Part shown: positions 1-9,308 of the stretch, in pieces
Numbering within the stretch: position 1 is the first letter of the stretch
How the letters are laid out: every line of letters begins with the position of its first letter
Assembly (NCBI GenBank): GCA_905215155.1
Contig: CAJMPJ010000006.1
Span: 55,982-119,981 of the forward strand
Length of the DNA: 64,000 bases
Source of the DNA: an uncultured bacterium
GTDB lineage: Bacteria > Bacillota > Clostridia > Lachnospirales > Lachnospiraceae
Direction: 5' to 3'
Made by a program: the position numbers and the translations under genes
Notes under the pieces: model-generated
The model's database searches: none
The model's input: the letters and a program-made list of their open reading frames with translations, nothing else
What the model was told of the DNA's origin: nothing

Positions 1-2
1 CG

Positions 3-2558
3 ATTATGACTTTTGAGCTTAAGAACCAGCTCACTAAACAAAATGTCCAGGATGCAATACACCAATATAAAACTGATCGTGAACCATCAGAACTTATTTT
101 TACTTTTAAACGTTGTCTTGTTCATTTTGCAGTCGACGATAACGAGGTCTATATGTGTACCGAACTAAAAAAGGAGAAATCCTGGTTTCTGCCTTTTAAT
201 AAAGGTTATAACGATGGTGCGGGTAACCCTCCAAATCCGAGCGGAATAAAAACAGACTATCTTTGGAAAGAAATTCTTACCAAGGGAGAGCTTTCAAATA
301 TATTAGAGAACTACGCACAAGTAGTCTGCGAGGAAGATGAAGAAACAAAGAAAAAAACCTATAAACAAATTTTTCCACGATATCATCAATTACAAGTTGT
401 TAAATCCCTTTTGGCTGAGGCAGCACATCAAGGGGTCGGTCAGCGTTATTTGATTCAACATAGTGCAGGCAGCGGTAAATCCAATTCTATTGCATGGCTT
501 GCCCACCAGCTTGTTACGTTGAAAAATGCAGATGGATATGTGTTTGATACCGTCATTGTAGTTACCGATCGTATTAACCTAGACAAGCAAATTAAAAATA
601 CGATTCGCCAATTCATGCAGGTCTCCTCTACGGTTGGTTGGGCCAAGGATTCATCTGAATTGAAAAAACTACTTGATGAGGGTAAAAAAATTATAATCAC
701 AATTGTGCATAAGTTTCAATTTATTTTAGACGACATTACTAATGTCCACAAAAATAGCAAGTTCGCCATAATTATTGATGAGGCCCATTCCAGTCAAAAT
801 GGCAGTCTCTCTGCTAAGATGAATATTGTTCTTTCTGGTAATGTTTATAACGAAGATGATACACTTGAAGATAAAATCAATAGTTTAATCGAAGGTAAAA
901 AGATGGCCTCTAACTCCAGCTATTTTGCCTTTACTGCTACACCAAAAAACAAGACACTTGAGATGTTCGGTATGCCTTTAGTCGATGAGAATGGTAAGCC
1001 AGTCTACAACGAGGACGGTACAAGAAAAGCAAGACCACATTATATTTATACGATGAAACAAGCTATTGAGGAAAAATTTATTTTGGACGTATTAAAATAT
1101 TATACTCCATACCAAAGTTATTATCATATTATCAAAACCGTGGAGGATGACCCTCTATTTGATAAAAAACGCGCTCAAAGCCGTCTTAAGTACTTCGTTG
1201 AATCAAATGAATTTGCTATTGAAGAAAAAGCAAATATTATGGTAGAACATTTTCATACTGATGTACAAATGAAAATTGGTGGTAAAGCTAGGGCTATGGT
1301 TGTGACTAGTGAAATCAAACGAGCTATAGAATATTATCATGCAATTAATCGTTCTTTAAAAGAACGTAAAAGTCAATATAAAGCCATAATAGCATTTTCC
1401 GGTGATGTTGTTTGGGAAGGGCAAACAGTAAACGAAGCTACACTCAATGGTTTTCCTAGTACAAAAATAGAAAAAATGTTTAAGAAAGAACCGTATCGCT
1501 TTTTAATTGTTGCCAATAAATTTCAAACAGGTTACGATGAGCCTCTGCTACATACCATGTATGTAGATAAAAAACTTGCAGATATTAAAGCCGTACAAAC
1601 ACTATCTAGGCTTAATCGATCCTATAATGGTAAAAACGATACATTTATTTTAGACTTTGCAAATGATCCAGAAGATATCAAGAGTGCATTTGAAAAGTAT
1701 TATAAAACCACTATTCTTTCTGGTGAAACAGATGTAAACAAACTAAATGATTTGATTGATGAAATGGAGCCTTTGCAGGTCTATACAAAACAACAAGTTG
1801 ATACTTTTGTAGAGTTATATCTTAATAATGCCGAAAGAGAAAAACTAGATCCAATACTAGACTCCTGTGTAGAAAATTATAAAAGCTTAGAAACAGAAGA
1901 ACAAATCTTATTCAAGAGCAGTGCCAAGAGATTTGTTCGTACTTATAACTTCCTATCTGCTATATTGCCATACGGCTCTGTTGATTGGGAGAAGTTATCT
2001 ATATTTTTAAATCTTCTCATTAACAAGCTACCAAGACCAAATAATGAGGATGATCTATCAGAAGGCATCTTAGAAAGTGTAGATTTAGAAAGTTACCGAG
2101 TAGTTGCACAGGAAACCATGTCAATTACCCTTGCAGATGAAAATACTGAAATTGATCCAGTACCAGTAAGCACTGATGTAGGAATACACGTTCCGGAATT
2201 AGATACACTGACACACATTCTTCAAACTTTCCATGATATATGGGGTGATTGTGATTGGACAGATGAGGATCGAATTCGCCGTCAAGTTGCTGATTTACCA
2301 GATATCGTTAGCCGAGATGAAGCTTACCAAAACGCCATGAAACACTCTGACGCTCAAAATGCACGTGACGAAAGTGATCGTGCTACAATTGAAGCAATTA
2401 TGAATACAATCTCAACTGGCATGGAACTGTATGAAGCATTTGAAAGTGATAAACGTAATAAAAATAATCAATCCTTTAAGAAGTGGTTGTTGGATATGGT
2501 CTTTAATGCAACATACAGACCAAATACTCACAAAGATCAATCTAGTGAGAAGGAATAA
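3..2558 (+). CDS. hsdR: Type I restriction enzyme R subunit (HsdR), 5' end outside window
   Basis: This is the ATP-dependent translocase and nuclease subunit of a type I restriction-modification complex, which moves DNA past a bound, unmethylated site and cleaves it. The reading frame is open at the window edge, so the N-terminal nuclease region is mostly missing; about 850 residues remain of a family that is usually about 1000. Numbering from the first Met in view, a Walker A motif (SAGSGKS, about residues 153-159), a DEAH box (IIDEAHS, about 257), a motif III-like FTATP and a motif VI-like region (QTLSRLNRS) mark the two RecA-like helicase lobes, followed by a helical C-terminal domain. The gene is visibly richer in A+T than its neighbours and is the only plus-strand gene in the first 23 kb, which suggests a horizontally acquired defence locus. 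HsdM and HsdS must lie outside the window if present. Confidence 0.93.
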   Translation: MMTFELKNQLTKQNVQDAIHQYKTDREPSELIFTFKRCLVHFAVDDNEVYMCTELKKEKSWFLPFNKGYNDGAGNPPNPSGIKTDYLWKEILTKGELSNILENYAQVVCEEDEETKKKTYKQIFPRYHQLQVVKSLLAEAAHQGVGQRYLIQHSAGSGKSNSIAWLAHQLVTLKNADGYVFDTVIVVTDRINLDKQIKNTIRQFMQVSSTVGWAKDSSELKKLLDEGKKIIITIVHKFQFILDDITNVHKNSKFAIIIDEAHSSQNGSLSAKMNIVLSGNVYNEDDTLEDKINSLIEGKKMASNSSYFAFTATPKNKTLEMFGMPLVDENGKPVYNEDGTRKARPHYIYTMKQAIEEKFILDVLKYYTPYQSYYHIIKTVEDDPLFDKKRAQSRLKYFVESNEFAIEEKANIMVEHFHTDVQMKIGGKARAMVVTSEIKRAIEYYHAINRSLKERKSQYKAIIAFSGDVVWEGQTVNEATLNGFPSTKIEKMFKKEPYRFLIVANKFQTGYDEPLLHTMYVDKKLADIKAVQTLSRLNRSYNGKNDTFILDFANDPEDIKSAFEKYYKTTILSGETDVNKLNDLIDEMEPLQVYTKQQVDTFVELYLNNAEREKLDPILDSCVENYKSLETEEQILFKSSAKRFVRTYNFLSAILPYGSVDWEKLSIFLNLLINKLPRPNNEDDLSEGILESVDLESYRVVAQETMSITLADENTEIDPVPVSTDVGIHVPELDTLTHILQTFHDIWGDCDWTDEDRIRRQVADLPDIVSRDEAYQNAMKHSDAQNARDESDRATIEAIMNTISTGMELYEAFESDKRNKNNQSFKKWLLDMVFNATYRPNTHKDQSSEKE

Positions 2559-2673
2559 GAACATTAAAAAGATACATCTATCCTATCTCCTCAACCCCAA
2601 TAAAAAAGCTAATCTGTCAACTCAACCCTATCGCTTTCAGGGTAGTTGATATGTTTCCTCAAAGAATAAAAAT

Positions 2674-2741
2674 AAGGGGTTCCCGACATTAACATCCTTG
2701 GCAAAGTAGCCGCGAGAAAAGTTCAATGTCAGGAAATCCTT
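2674..2741. terminator. Probable bidirectional terminator between convergent genes
   Basis: Two 17-nt arms (2674-2690 and 2725-2741) are complementary at 14 of 17 positions around a loop of about 34 nt. They lie between the 3' ends of hsdR (plus strand) and the rRNA methyltransferase (minus strand). A short T-rich stretch follows on the plus side. The long loop makes the call moderate. Confidence 0.5.
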
Positions 2742-2765
2742 TATTTATCAGCGTTTGAGTAGCCC

Positions 2766-4136
2766 CTATTTCTCCACCCTTGACATCAAGACAACACACT
2801 CAACATGCCCAGTCTGCGAAAACATATCACACCCCCGCACCTTCACCACCTCATACCCTCTCTCCCCCAAATACTTAAGATCCCGTGCCAAAGTAGCGGA
2901 ATCGCAGCTTACATACACCACCCTTTTCGGTGCCATCTTCACGATAGTATCAAGGCACACCTCATCGCATCCTTTTCTGGGAGGGTCCACGACAATTACA
3001 TCTGCATAGATCCTATTCTTCTCATACTGTTCCGGCAACACCTCTTCGGCTTTCCCCACGAAGAATTCCACATTCCCGATCCCGTTGAGCTTTGCGTTCT
3101 CCCTTGCGTCTTCAATAGCCTGAGGCACGATCTCCACTCCATAGACTTTCTTCGCCTTCTTTGCAAGGAACAGGGAAATGGTTCCGATGCCGCAGTAAAG
3201 ATCCCAGACGGTTTCATCCCCGGTAAGACCGGCATATTCAAGGGCTGTGCCGTAGAGTTTTTCTGTCTGCACCGGATTTACCTGATAGAAGGACAGAGGG
3301 GAAATGCGGTATTTCACGTCCCCGATATAATCCGTTATATACCCTGGTCCGTATAGATTCTCCACCTGGGTTCCCATAATCACATTGGTCTGATCCCGGT
3401 TGATGCTAATCGAAATGCTTTTCATACCAGGAATTTCCAACAGGCTTTTAACCAGCTCCTCACTGTGAGGAAGGCTTTTTCCATTGATCACCTGGCATAC
3501 CATCAGTTCGCCCGTTTTAAAGCCTTTGCGGATCAGGGTGTGGCGCATCAACCCTTTGTGGGTCTCTTCCTCATAAGGACGAAGTCCATGGCGCTCCATA
3601 TGGGACTTGATCCGTTTTAAGATTTCCTGGTTCTCTTCTATTCCCAGCAGACAGTCCCCGCAGGCGATGATGGAATGGGTACGGCCTGCGTAAAAGCCGG
3701 CGACAAAATTTCCTTCCTTATCCGTTCCCCAGGGAAACTGTGCTTTATTCCGGTATCTCCAAGGCTCCTCCATTCCCATAATCGGAAGCATGGGAACTTC
3801 TGAAAAGCCGCCGATCCTGACTAAGTTGTTCCATATCTTTTTTTCTTTATAGCGGAGCTGTTCGGCATAATTCATGGCCTGAAGCTGACAGCCCCCGCAC
3901 TGTCTTGCCACCGGACATTTGGGTACCACACGGTTTTCAGACTTCTTTTTTATGTGCTCCAATCTGGCAAAACCGTATGATTTCTTCACCTTCATTACCT
4001 TTGCCTCTACCTGATCTCCAATTACCGTATCCTTAATAAACCAGGTAAATCCATCGGTCTTTCCGATGCCCTCTCCGGTCTCACTCATATCTTCAATGAT
4101 CAACTCAATTTTGTCATTTTTCTTCCACTCTGACAT
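2766..4136 (-). CDS. rlmD: 23S rRNA (uracil-5-)-methyltransferase, RlmD/RumA family
   Basis: SAM-dependent enzyme that methylates C5 of a uridine in 23S rRNA. The 456-residue protein has an N-terminal TRAM RNA-binding domain (about 1-60), a cysteine cluster for a [4Fe-4S] centre (C74, C80, C83 and probably a later Cys in ACGDC) and a Rossmann methyltransferase domain with the SAM motif DLYCGIGT. The catalytic cysteine is C411 in YVSCDSATLARDL. A longer reading frame begins at 4256. I place the start at 4136 because GGAGG lies eight bases upstream and the protein then begins directly with the TRAM domain. Gram-positive members can modify one or two sites (RlmCD); the exact uridine cannot be read from sequence. 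Confidence 0.88.
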   Translation of the reverse strand: MSEWKKNDKIELIIEDMSETGEGIGKTDGFTWFIKDTVIGDQVEAKVMKVKKSYGFARLEHIKKKSENRVVPKCPVARQCGGCQLQAMNYAEQLRYKEKKIWNNLVRIGGFSEVPMLPIMGMEEPWRYRNKAQFPWGTDKEGNFVAGFYAGRTHSIIACGDCLLGIEENQEILKRIKSHMERHGLRPYEEETHKGLMRHTLIRKGFKTGELMVCQVINGKSLPHSEELVKSLLEIPGMKSISISINRDQTNVIMGTQVENLYGPGYITDYIGDVKYRISPLSFYQVNPVQTEKLYGTALEYAGLTGDETVWDLYCGIGTISLFLAKKAKKVYGVEIVPQAIEDARENAKLNGIGNVEFFVGKAEEVLPEQYEKNRIYADVIVVDPPRKGCDEVCLDTIVKMAPKRVVYVSCDSATLARDLKYLGERGYEVVKVRGCDMFSQTGHVECVVLMSRVEK

Positions 4137-4285
4137 AACATCCTCCATTTGTACAGAACCGCGTTTAAATGGCCAACGCCTTATTTCATTTCCATTCCTG
4201 CACCGCTGGTTCCTCTTAACGTATTGTATCTTTTTTTCGGGGAAGAAGCAAGACAACCTTTTTTCGTTCTCCGAAATAATAAAAA

Positions 4286-4342
4286 CCGGGAGCTGACGGC
4301 GGGAAGAATGGATTGGCCATTCTTTCCACCGTCAGCTCCCGG
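4286..4342 (-). terminator. Rho-independent terminator of the DEAD-box helicase gene
   Basis: A perfect 14-bp inverted repeat (4286-4299 with 4329-4342) has complementary sequence continuing into the loop. On the minus strand it starts five bases after the helicase stop codon and is followed by TTTTTATTATTT. Confidence 0.92.
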
Positions 4343-4346
4343 AAAT

Positions 4347-6017
4347 TTATCTGCCTTTTCCGTTGGCTTTTTCCATATGGATATTTTTACCTTTGATCTT
4401 TACATCTTTCATGGCTTTCAGTACAACGTCTGCACTTTCTCTTGGAACCTCTACAAATGTATATTTGTCATACATGTCGATGCTTCCTACCATTTTACCA
4501 GGCATTCCGGATTCTCCGGCAATGGCGCCCAGGATGTCTCCAGGCTTTACGTTCTGGTTCTTTCCGATGTTGATGAAGAGACGTGCCATATCATCTCTTT
4601 CTCTGGAAGAATCCCCTCTTCCACGGCCGTTTGAATTTCTTGAGCGTCCGCGGCCGCTGTTTCCAAAGTAGTTATCCAGATCGTCAAGAGAGCGTGGCTC
4701 TCTGGTGTCGATCACATCTTCATTTTCCTCACCCATCATCATCTTCAGCAGTGCAGCTGCCAGATCCAGGGAGGTGTAATCTTCTTCTAAAAGCTTTTTC
4801 TCGATGATGTTTACCATCTTGCTTAAATCGGTATCGCCAATCGTATCGGCTACACTCTCTAAAATCTTGTCTACCTTGATGGCAGTTACATCATTTAAAG
4901 AAGGAATGGCCTGAGGTACGATCTTGGTCTTGCAGTAACGCTGGATGTCACGAAGCTTGTAGACTTCCTTACCTACCACAAAGCTGAATGCAATTCCTTC
5001 CCGGTTTGCACGTCCGGTACGGCCGATTCTGTGCACATAGTACTCATCATCCTGGGGAAGGTCGTAGTTGAATACCGCTTCTACGTCGTCTACGTCGATT
5101 CCACGGGCTGCTACGTCGGTAGCCACTAAGATCTCCGTCTTACCGTTACGGAAGCTGTTCATGACCCTGTCACGCTGTATCTGCTTTAAGTCACCATGAA
5201 GCCCCTCGGCGAAATAGCCGCGGCCCTGAAGTGCCTGTACCAGTTCGTCTACCTGTTTTTTGGTGTTACAGAAGGCAACGGAAAGCTTTGGTGCGTACAT
5301 GTCTAACAGACGGCACATAACTTCCACCTTGCTCTTTGGCTTCACTTCATAATAGTACTGGGTTACCTTCGGAACAGTCAGTTCTTTCTTCACAACTTTT
5401 ACAGTCACCGGCTCCTGCTGGAACTTTCTCGCGATATCCATAATGGCGGGCGGCATGGTTGCAGAGAACATGACGGTCTGGCGTTCTTCGGGAAGCTGGC
5501 TTAAAATGGTTTCCATATCTTCCAAAAATCCCATGTTCAGCATCTCATCTGCTTCATCCATCACTACGGTGTGGACAAAATCAAATTTCACGGTTTTGCG
5601 GCGCATATGATCCATAACACGTCCGGGAGTACCGATGATGATCTGGGTTCCGTCCTTCAAAGAACGGATCTGTTTCACAATGTCCTGTCCGCCGTAAATT
5701 GGCAGGATTTTTACACCATGCATATATTTACCAAGCCTGCGGATCTCATCTGCTACCTGAATTGCAAGTTCTCTGGTAGGACAGAGAGCAACCGCCTGAA
5801 GCTTCTTTACCTTAGGGTCAATTTTCTGTAACAGGGGAATACCAAAGGCTGCGGTCTTACCGGTTCCTGTCTGAGCCTGACCGATGATATCTCTTCCTTC
5901 TACCTGGACCGGAATTGCCTGGGCCTGGATCGGGGATGCCTCTTCAAATCCCATATCTGCTACAGCCCGCAGAATTCTTTCATCTAACTGTAATTCATCA
6001 AATCTCATTGTTTCCAT
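4347..6017 (-). CDS. DEAD-box ATP-dependent RNA helicase with DbpA-type RNA-binding domain
   Basis: Cytoplasmic RNA helicase, probably for ribosome assembly, RNA turnover or cold adaptation (CshA/CsdA/DbpA group). The 556-residue protein shows a Q motif near residue 30, Walker A AQTGTGKT (48-55), PTRELA, the DEAD box (154-157), a SAT motif (about 184) and HRIGRTGR in the second RecA lobe. An Arg/Gly-rich basic linker (about 455-475) and a C-terminal DbpA-like RNA-binding domain follow. The start at 6017 has AAAGGA upstream; an ATG three codons later is also possible. The gene is monocistronic: its own consensus promoter lies 130 bp upstream, its leader holds a stem-loop, and a strong terminator follows. 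Whether it acts on 23S rRNA helix 92 like DbpA cannot be told here. Confidence 0.93.
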   Translation of the reverse strand: METMRFDELQLDERILRAVADMGFEEASPIQAQAIPVQVEGRDIIGQAQTGTGKTAAFGIPLLQKIDPKVKKLQAVALCPTRELAIQVADEIRRLGKYMHGVKILPIYGGQDIVKQIRSLKDGTQIIIGTPGRVMDHMRRKTVKFDFVHTVVMDEADEMLNMGFLEDMETILSQLPEERQTVMFSATMPPAIMDIARKFQQEPVTVKVVKKELTVPKVTQYYYEVKPKSKVEVMCRLLDMYAPKLSVAFCNTKKQVDELVQALQGRGYFAEGLHGDLKQIQRDRVMNSFRNGKTEILVATDVAARGIDVDDVEAVFNYDLPQDDEYYVHRIGRTGRANREGIAFSFVVGKEVYKLRDIQRYCKTKIVPQAIPSLNDVTAIKVDKILESVADTIGDTDLSKMVNIIEKKLLEEDYTSLDLAAALLKMMMGEENEDVIDTREPRSLDDLDNYFGNSGRGRSRNSNGRGRGDSSRERDDMARLFINIGKNQNVKPGDILGAIAGESGMPGKMVGSIDMYDKYTFVEVPRESADVVLKAMKDVKIKGKNIHMEKANGKGR

Positions 6018-6091
6018 AAATGATTAATTCCTTTCTCATGGCCTGCCGGGTTCCCATGTTGCCGACGGCCGCGCACACACATTCGCAAACA

Positions 6092-6136
6092 AAACGAGAG
6101 GTATCAGGCACGTTTCAGACCTTCATCCTCTCGTTT
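6092..6136 (-). promoter_or_regulatory. Stem-loop at the 5' end of the helicase mRNA
   Basis: A perfect 10-bp inverted repeat (6092-6101 and 6127-6136, AAACGAGAGG/CCTCTCGTTT) has a 25-nt loop. It begins within a few bases of the start point predicted from the promoter at 6150-6178. On the RNA the second arm runs into CGTTTTGTTTG, a weak U-tract. It could be a 5' stabilising hairpin or an attenuator. Confidence 0.5.
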
Positions 6137-6149
6137 CACACAAAAGTAA

Positions 6150-6178
6150 ACTATAGCAGATTTTTTTTTGAGTGTCAA
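6150..6178 (-). promoter_or_regulatory. Sigma-A promoter of the DEAD-box helicase
   Basis: On the minus strand: TTGACA (6178-6173), 17-bp A-rich spacer, TATAGT (6155-6150). The predicted leader is about 125 nt. Together with the hairpin at 6092-6136 and the terminator at 6274-6311 it explains most of the 326-bp gap 6018-6343, which holds no gene. Confidence 0.85.
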
Positions 6179-6273
6179 GGGCTGCGACTTGGTTTTTTCT
6201 TTGTCTTATATAAAATACAGCAGCTTTTCACTGGTAATTTCTTCCACTCCACTTCAGAATGGAAAAGACCCTC

Positions 6274-6311
6274 CCGGCATAGATCCTGGACTTTTATTCC
6301 AGTTTCGCCGG
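6274..6311 (-). terminator. Probable terminator after the cytidylate-kinase-like gene
   Basis: On the minus strand CCGGC and CTGGA arms pair with TCCAG and GCCGG about 33-70 bases after the stop codon of the 6344 gene, followed by GAGGGTCTTTTCC. The stem is interrupted and the U-tract short. Confidence 0.5.
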
Positions 6312-6343
6312 AAAGGCCTATTTAATTAGGAAACTTCTCGTTC

Positions 6344-6943
6344 TCAATCATTCCCGTACAGCTGATGAACCACTCCGGCAATCAGCTTTGCTGTGCCTGT
6401 AACTCCAAGGAGTGAGGAGTCGATCATAAGATTCATATGCTCCGGATCATTTGGAAGATATCCAGAGTATTTTTTATGATACGCATTTCTGGCTTTGTCA
6501 ACAGACTGAATCATCTTTTTCGCCTCAGCAGCCGTCATGCCGAGAGAATTCACACAGTTCTCCACCCGTTTCGGATAAGGAGCGTAAATAAAGATGTTCA
6601 TATTGTTCTTTTTATTCTCTAAAATGTAGTTGGAACATCTACCCACAATGATGCAGCTGGAGGCTTTTGCCAGATCCAGAATGATATCCTTTTGCACATC
6701 GAAAATAATATCCTGCATATAGTCTTCATCGGTTCCAAGGGGAAACATGTGGGAAATCAGAAGATGCTTCGACTTCTCCTCTTCATCACTAACCGTAGAA
6801 ACGGGAAGGTTCAGTTTTTTTGCAACCTCTTCCACAATATCACGGTCGTAAAATTTTACTCCCAGCTCCTTGGAAAGCTCCCTGGCAATGGGGCCTCCCA
6901 TGCTTCCGAACTCACGGGCAATCGTGATTGTAAACTTTTCCAT
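6344..6943 (-). CDS. Cytidylate kinase-like family protein
   Basis: A 199-residue P-loop kinase-like protein of the group annotated as cytidylate kinase-like (AAA_26 type), common in Clostridia and distinct from the essential Cmk. The N terminus TIAREFGSMGGPIARELS resembles the nucleotide-binding loop of the family, followed by YDRDIVEEVAKKL. A strong GGAGG lies ten bases before the ATG. It starts 15 bp after the last permease of the amino-acid importer with no terminator between, so it may be cotranscribed with that operon. The true substrate is unknown; the family name is based on fold, not shown activity. Confidence 0.8.
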   Translation of the reverse strand: MEKFTITIAREFGSMGGPIARELSKELGVKFYDRDIVEEVAKKLNLPVSTVSDEEEKSKHLLISHMFPLGTDEDYMQDIIFDVQKDIILDLAKASSCIIVGRCSNYILENKKNNMNIFIYAPYPKRVENCVNSLGMTAAEAKKMIQSVDKARNAYHKKYSGYLPNDPEHMNLMIDSSLLGVTGTAKLIAGVVHQLYGND

Positions 6944-6958
6944 TCAAAAAGTTCCTCC

Positions 6959-7621
6959 CTAACCAGTTACAATGGTTTTCTGGTAACGCCTTACCACGCT
7001 GCTCAATGCAAAGCAGATGGTGAAATAACAAAGGGCTTCAAAGGCAAACAGCATGATCATGCCCCTCACATCGTAAATACTTCCAAGTACAACGGAACTG
7101 TTTCTCATAAACTCCGCCACATCGACCATCTTTAAGAATGAGGTATCCTTGATGATTGTGATGACCTGACTCAAAAGGGCCGGAATGACCTTTCTATAGG
7201 TCTGGGGAAGTATGATATACCAGAGAGTCTGAAAAAAACCGAATCCCTGTGACTGGGCGCCTTCAAACTGGCCCTTGGGAATGGAATTTAAGCCTCCCCG
7301 GAATATCTCCGCCATAACAGCTGAAGTGAACAGCGATATAGCGAATACCGATACTCCTACTTTATTCCCTTTGACCGTAAAATAGATCCAAAGAATCCAT
7401 AAAAGGTTTGGCGTACATCGGAAAAACTCCGTATAAATGGCTACCAGGGCCCCTGCCCATTTCCATTTGCCGGAGGCATAGGTTCGGATCAGGGCCAGAA
7501 TCGTACCGAAAAATATGCTGATGATCGTTGCAAATACCGCGATCATCACCGTCATCTGCAATCCCTTCATCATAAAGATCACATTTGCCGGAGTAAATAT
7601 CTGGTGAAATAATTCTATCAT
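6959..7621 (-). CDS. Amino-acid ABC transporter permease (second)
   Basis: Integral membrane permease of the polar amino-acid family (HisM/GlnP type), 220 residues with about five membrane helices. The EAA loop that docks the ATPase is visible around EGAQSQGFGFFQTLWYIILPQ. It overlaps the preceding permease gene by 4 bp, so the two should form a heterodimeric channel. It is the last transporter gene of the ATPase, binding protein, permease, permease operon. Confidence 0.93.
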   Translation of the reverse strand: MIELFHQIFTPANVIFMMKGLQMTVMIAVFATIISIFFGTILALIRTYASGKWKWAGALVAIYTEFFRCTPNLLWILWIYFTVKGNKVGVSVFAISLFTSAVMAEIFRGGLNSIPKGQFEGAQSQGFGFFQTLWYIILPQTYRKVIPALLSQVITIIKDTSFLKMVDVAEFMRNSSVVLGSIYDVRGMIMLFAFEALCYFTICFALSSVVRRYQKTIVTG

Positions 7622-8349
7622 ACGGCCTCCTCATTTGCTGAAATATCTAGCTTTTTTGCAGTTGGCAGCCGCATGGAACGAATCTCCAAATATCGGGCAA
7701 GCCTTGCTAACGGGAAACAGATGATGAAATACAGGAAAGCACTGGTAAAGTACGCCTGTGCAAAATATCCGCGGTCAGACCCCCAGGAATCGGTAAAGTA
7801 CATGAGATCCATACCGGCTACCATGGCCAGAATGGACGTATTCTTTACCAGACCCAGCGCCTGATTGGCAAGGGGCGGAAGGATGATCTTTACGGTCTGA
7901 GGCAAAATGATGTGATACATGGTCTCCAGATAGGAAAATCCCTGAGAGGAAGCTGCCTCAGACTGTCCCTTAGGTATCGCTTCGATTCCCGTTCTTATAA
8001 CCTCTGAAATATAGGCACCATGATAAATCCCTACACCGATCACACCTAAAACAAACTTGGGGATGCGGTAGCCTGAACTGGAAAAAAGCATGGGAAGTAT
8101 GGAATAGTAGCACATGACCTGCAGAGCCAGAGGTGTATTCTGAATTAATTCCACGTATATTCGTGAAAGAATGGGAAACAGCTTAAATTTTGCCGTGGAA
8201 AGTATTCCGAATATCACCCCCAGGACCAGCGCTAAAGCCAGTCCTGCCAGTGATATTTTCAGCGTCATAAGAAAGCCTGGTATATAATAGTCGGGAAATG
8301 CCTGAAACAGGGCATTCCATCGGTTTACATCAAAAAGACCTTTTATCAT
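7618..8349 (-). CDS. Amino-acid ABC transporter permease (first)
   Basis: A 243-residue membrane permease of the His/Glu/Gln/Asp family with about five helices and the EAA loop SEAASSQGFSYLETMYHIILPQ-like segment near residue 160. It follows the binding-protein gene by 24 bp and overlaps the next permease by 4 bp (translational coupling). It forms half of the membrane channel of the importer encoded at 6959-10040. Confidence 0.93.
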   Translation of the reverse strand: MIKGLFDVNRWNALFQAFPDYYIPGFLMTLKISLAGLALALVLGVIFGILSTAKFKLFPILSRIYVELIQNTPLALQVMCYYSILPMLFSSSGYRIPKFVLGVIGVGIYHGAYISEVIRTGIEAIPKGQSEAASSQGFSYLETMYHIILPQTVKIILPPLANQALGLVKNTSILAMVAGMDLMYFTDSWGSDRGYFAQAYFTSAFLYFIICFPLARLARYLEIRSMRLPTAKKLDISANEEAV

Positions 8350-8373
8350 GTCAATTTTCCTTTACATAACAGC

Positions 8374-9264
8374 TTACTGTAATCCCCACTGGTCCTGAAG
8401 TTTCTTCATGGAACCATCAGAAATCATGGAAGTTATTTTTTCTTCTACAACAGCCGCAAGACCTGTATTCTCTTTTGCGGATGCAACCCCATAATCCTGC
8501 TCTGCAAAACGGTCCTCCAGAATCTGGTTTTTATCGTTTACATAACCGGATAAGATGGCGCGGTCTACGGAGAAGCAGTCGATCTGCTTGGTTGCCAAAG
8601 CCTGTGCCAGAGCCGGATAGCCGTCAAACTCCTGGAACTGAGGATTGACTTTAATTCCTTTTTCTTCCACATACTTCTTAAAGCCCTCCTTTGTGGTAGC
8701 GGACTGTGCAACGCCGATGATCTTGCCGTCAAGTCCTTCGATGGAGCTGATGCCGGAATCTTTATTTACTAAGAGACCAACCGCATCGGTGTAGTACGGG
8801 GTAGAAAAGTTATAGGTTTCTTTTCTCTCCGGGGTAATGGTAAAGGTAGCGATTACTAAGTCAATTTCACCGTTTTCTAAGAGAGGACCTCTGGTTTTTG
8901 CCGTAACGCCCTGGAATTCGACCAGCTTTTTTTCTTTTGCTTCGGCAGCGGTAACGCCAAAGATGCTGCCTGCGATCTCATAAGCCAGATCATCCTCAAA
9001 GCCTTCGTATTCTCCGGTTGCCGTGTTCTGCAAGCTGAACTTTGGAATATCGGATTTACAGCCAACCTTTAAGGTTCCGCGGTCAATGATCTTCTGAACA
9101 TCTGCTGTCACGCCTTTGCCTGCTGCACCTGCTGCTGTGGTTTCTCCTGCTTTTGCGGACTCGGAAGGTGCTGAAGTGGCTGCCTGTTCCGGTTTGGAGC
9201 CACATGCGGTCAAAGCAGCCGCCATGGCGATCGTAAGTGCAAGTGATAACATTTTCTTAATCAT
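8374..9264 (-). CDS. Acidic amino-acid ABC transporter substrate-binding lipoprotein (PEB1-like)
   Basis: Extracytoplasmic binding protein anchored as a lipoprotein: 296 residues with a signal peptide and lipobox LTAC near residue 20, then a low-complexity Ser/Ala/Thr linker. The mature domain closely resembles the Campylobacter aspartate/glutamate-binding PEB1a: GCKSDIPKFSL, AKTRGPLLENG, ATFTITPERKETYNFS and GVAQSATTKEG. Aspartate or glutamate is therefore the likely ligand (inference from resemblance). The frame opens at 9306, but the ATG at 9264 has GAGGAGG six to twelve bases upstream and gives a proper signal peptide. Confidence 0.92.
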   Translation of the reverse strand: MIKKMLSLALTIAMAAALTACGSKPEQAATSAPSESAKAGETTAAGAAGKGVTADVQKIIDRGTLKVGCKSDIPKFSLQNTATGEYEGFEDDLAYEIAGSIFGVTAAEAKEKKLVEFQGVTAKTRGPLLENGEIDLVIATFTITPERKETYNFSTPYYTDAVGLLVNKDSGISSIEGLDGKIIGVAQSATTKEGFKKYVEEKGIKVNPQFQEFDGYPALAQALATKQIDCFSVDRAILSGYVNDKNQILEDRFAEQDYGVASAKENTGLAAVVEEKITSMISDGSMKKLQDQWGLQ

Positions 9265-9308
9265 AGTTCGTTTCCTCCTCAATCTTATTATTATATTAAA
9301 CATCACCC

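Noticed and set aside
2805..3356. 183-codon plus-strand frame
   Set aside because: It is a shadow of the rRNA methyltransferase gene, rich in His/Ile/Pro with no recognisable motif.
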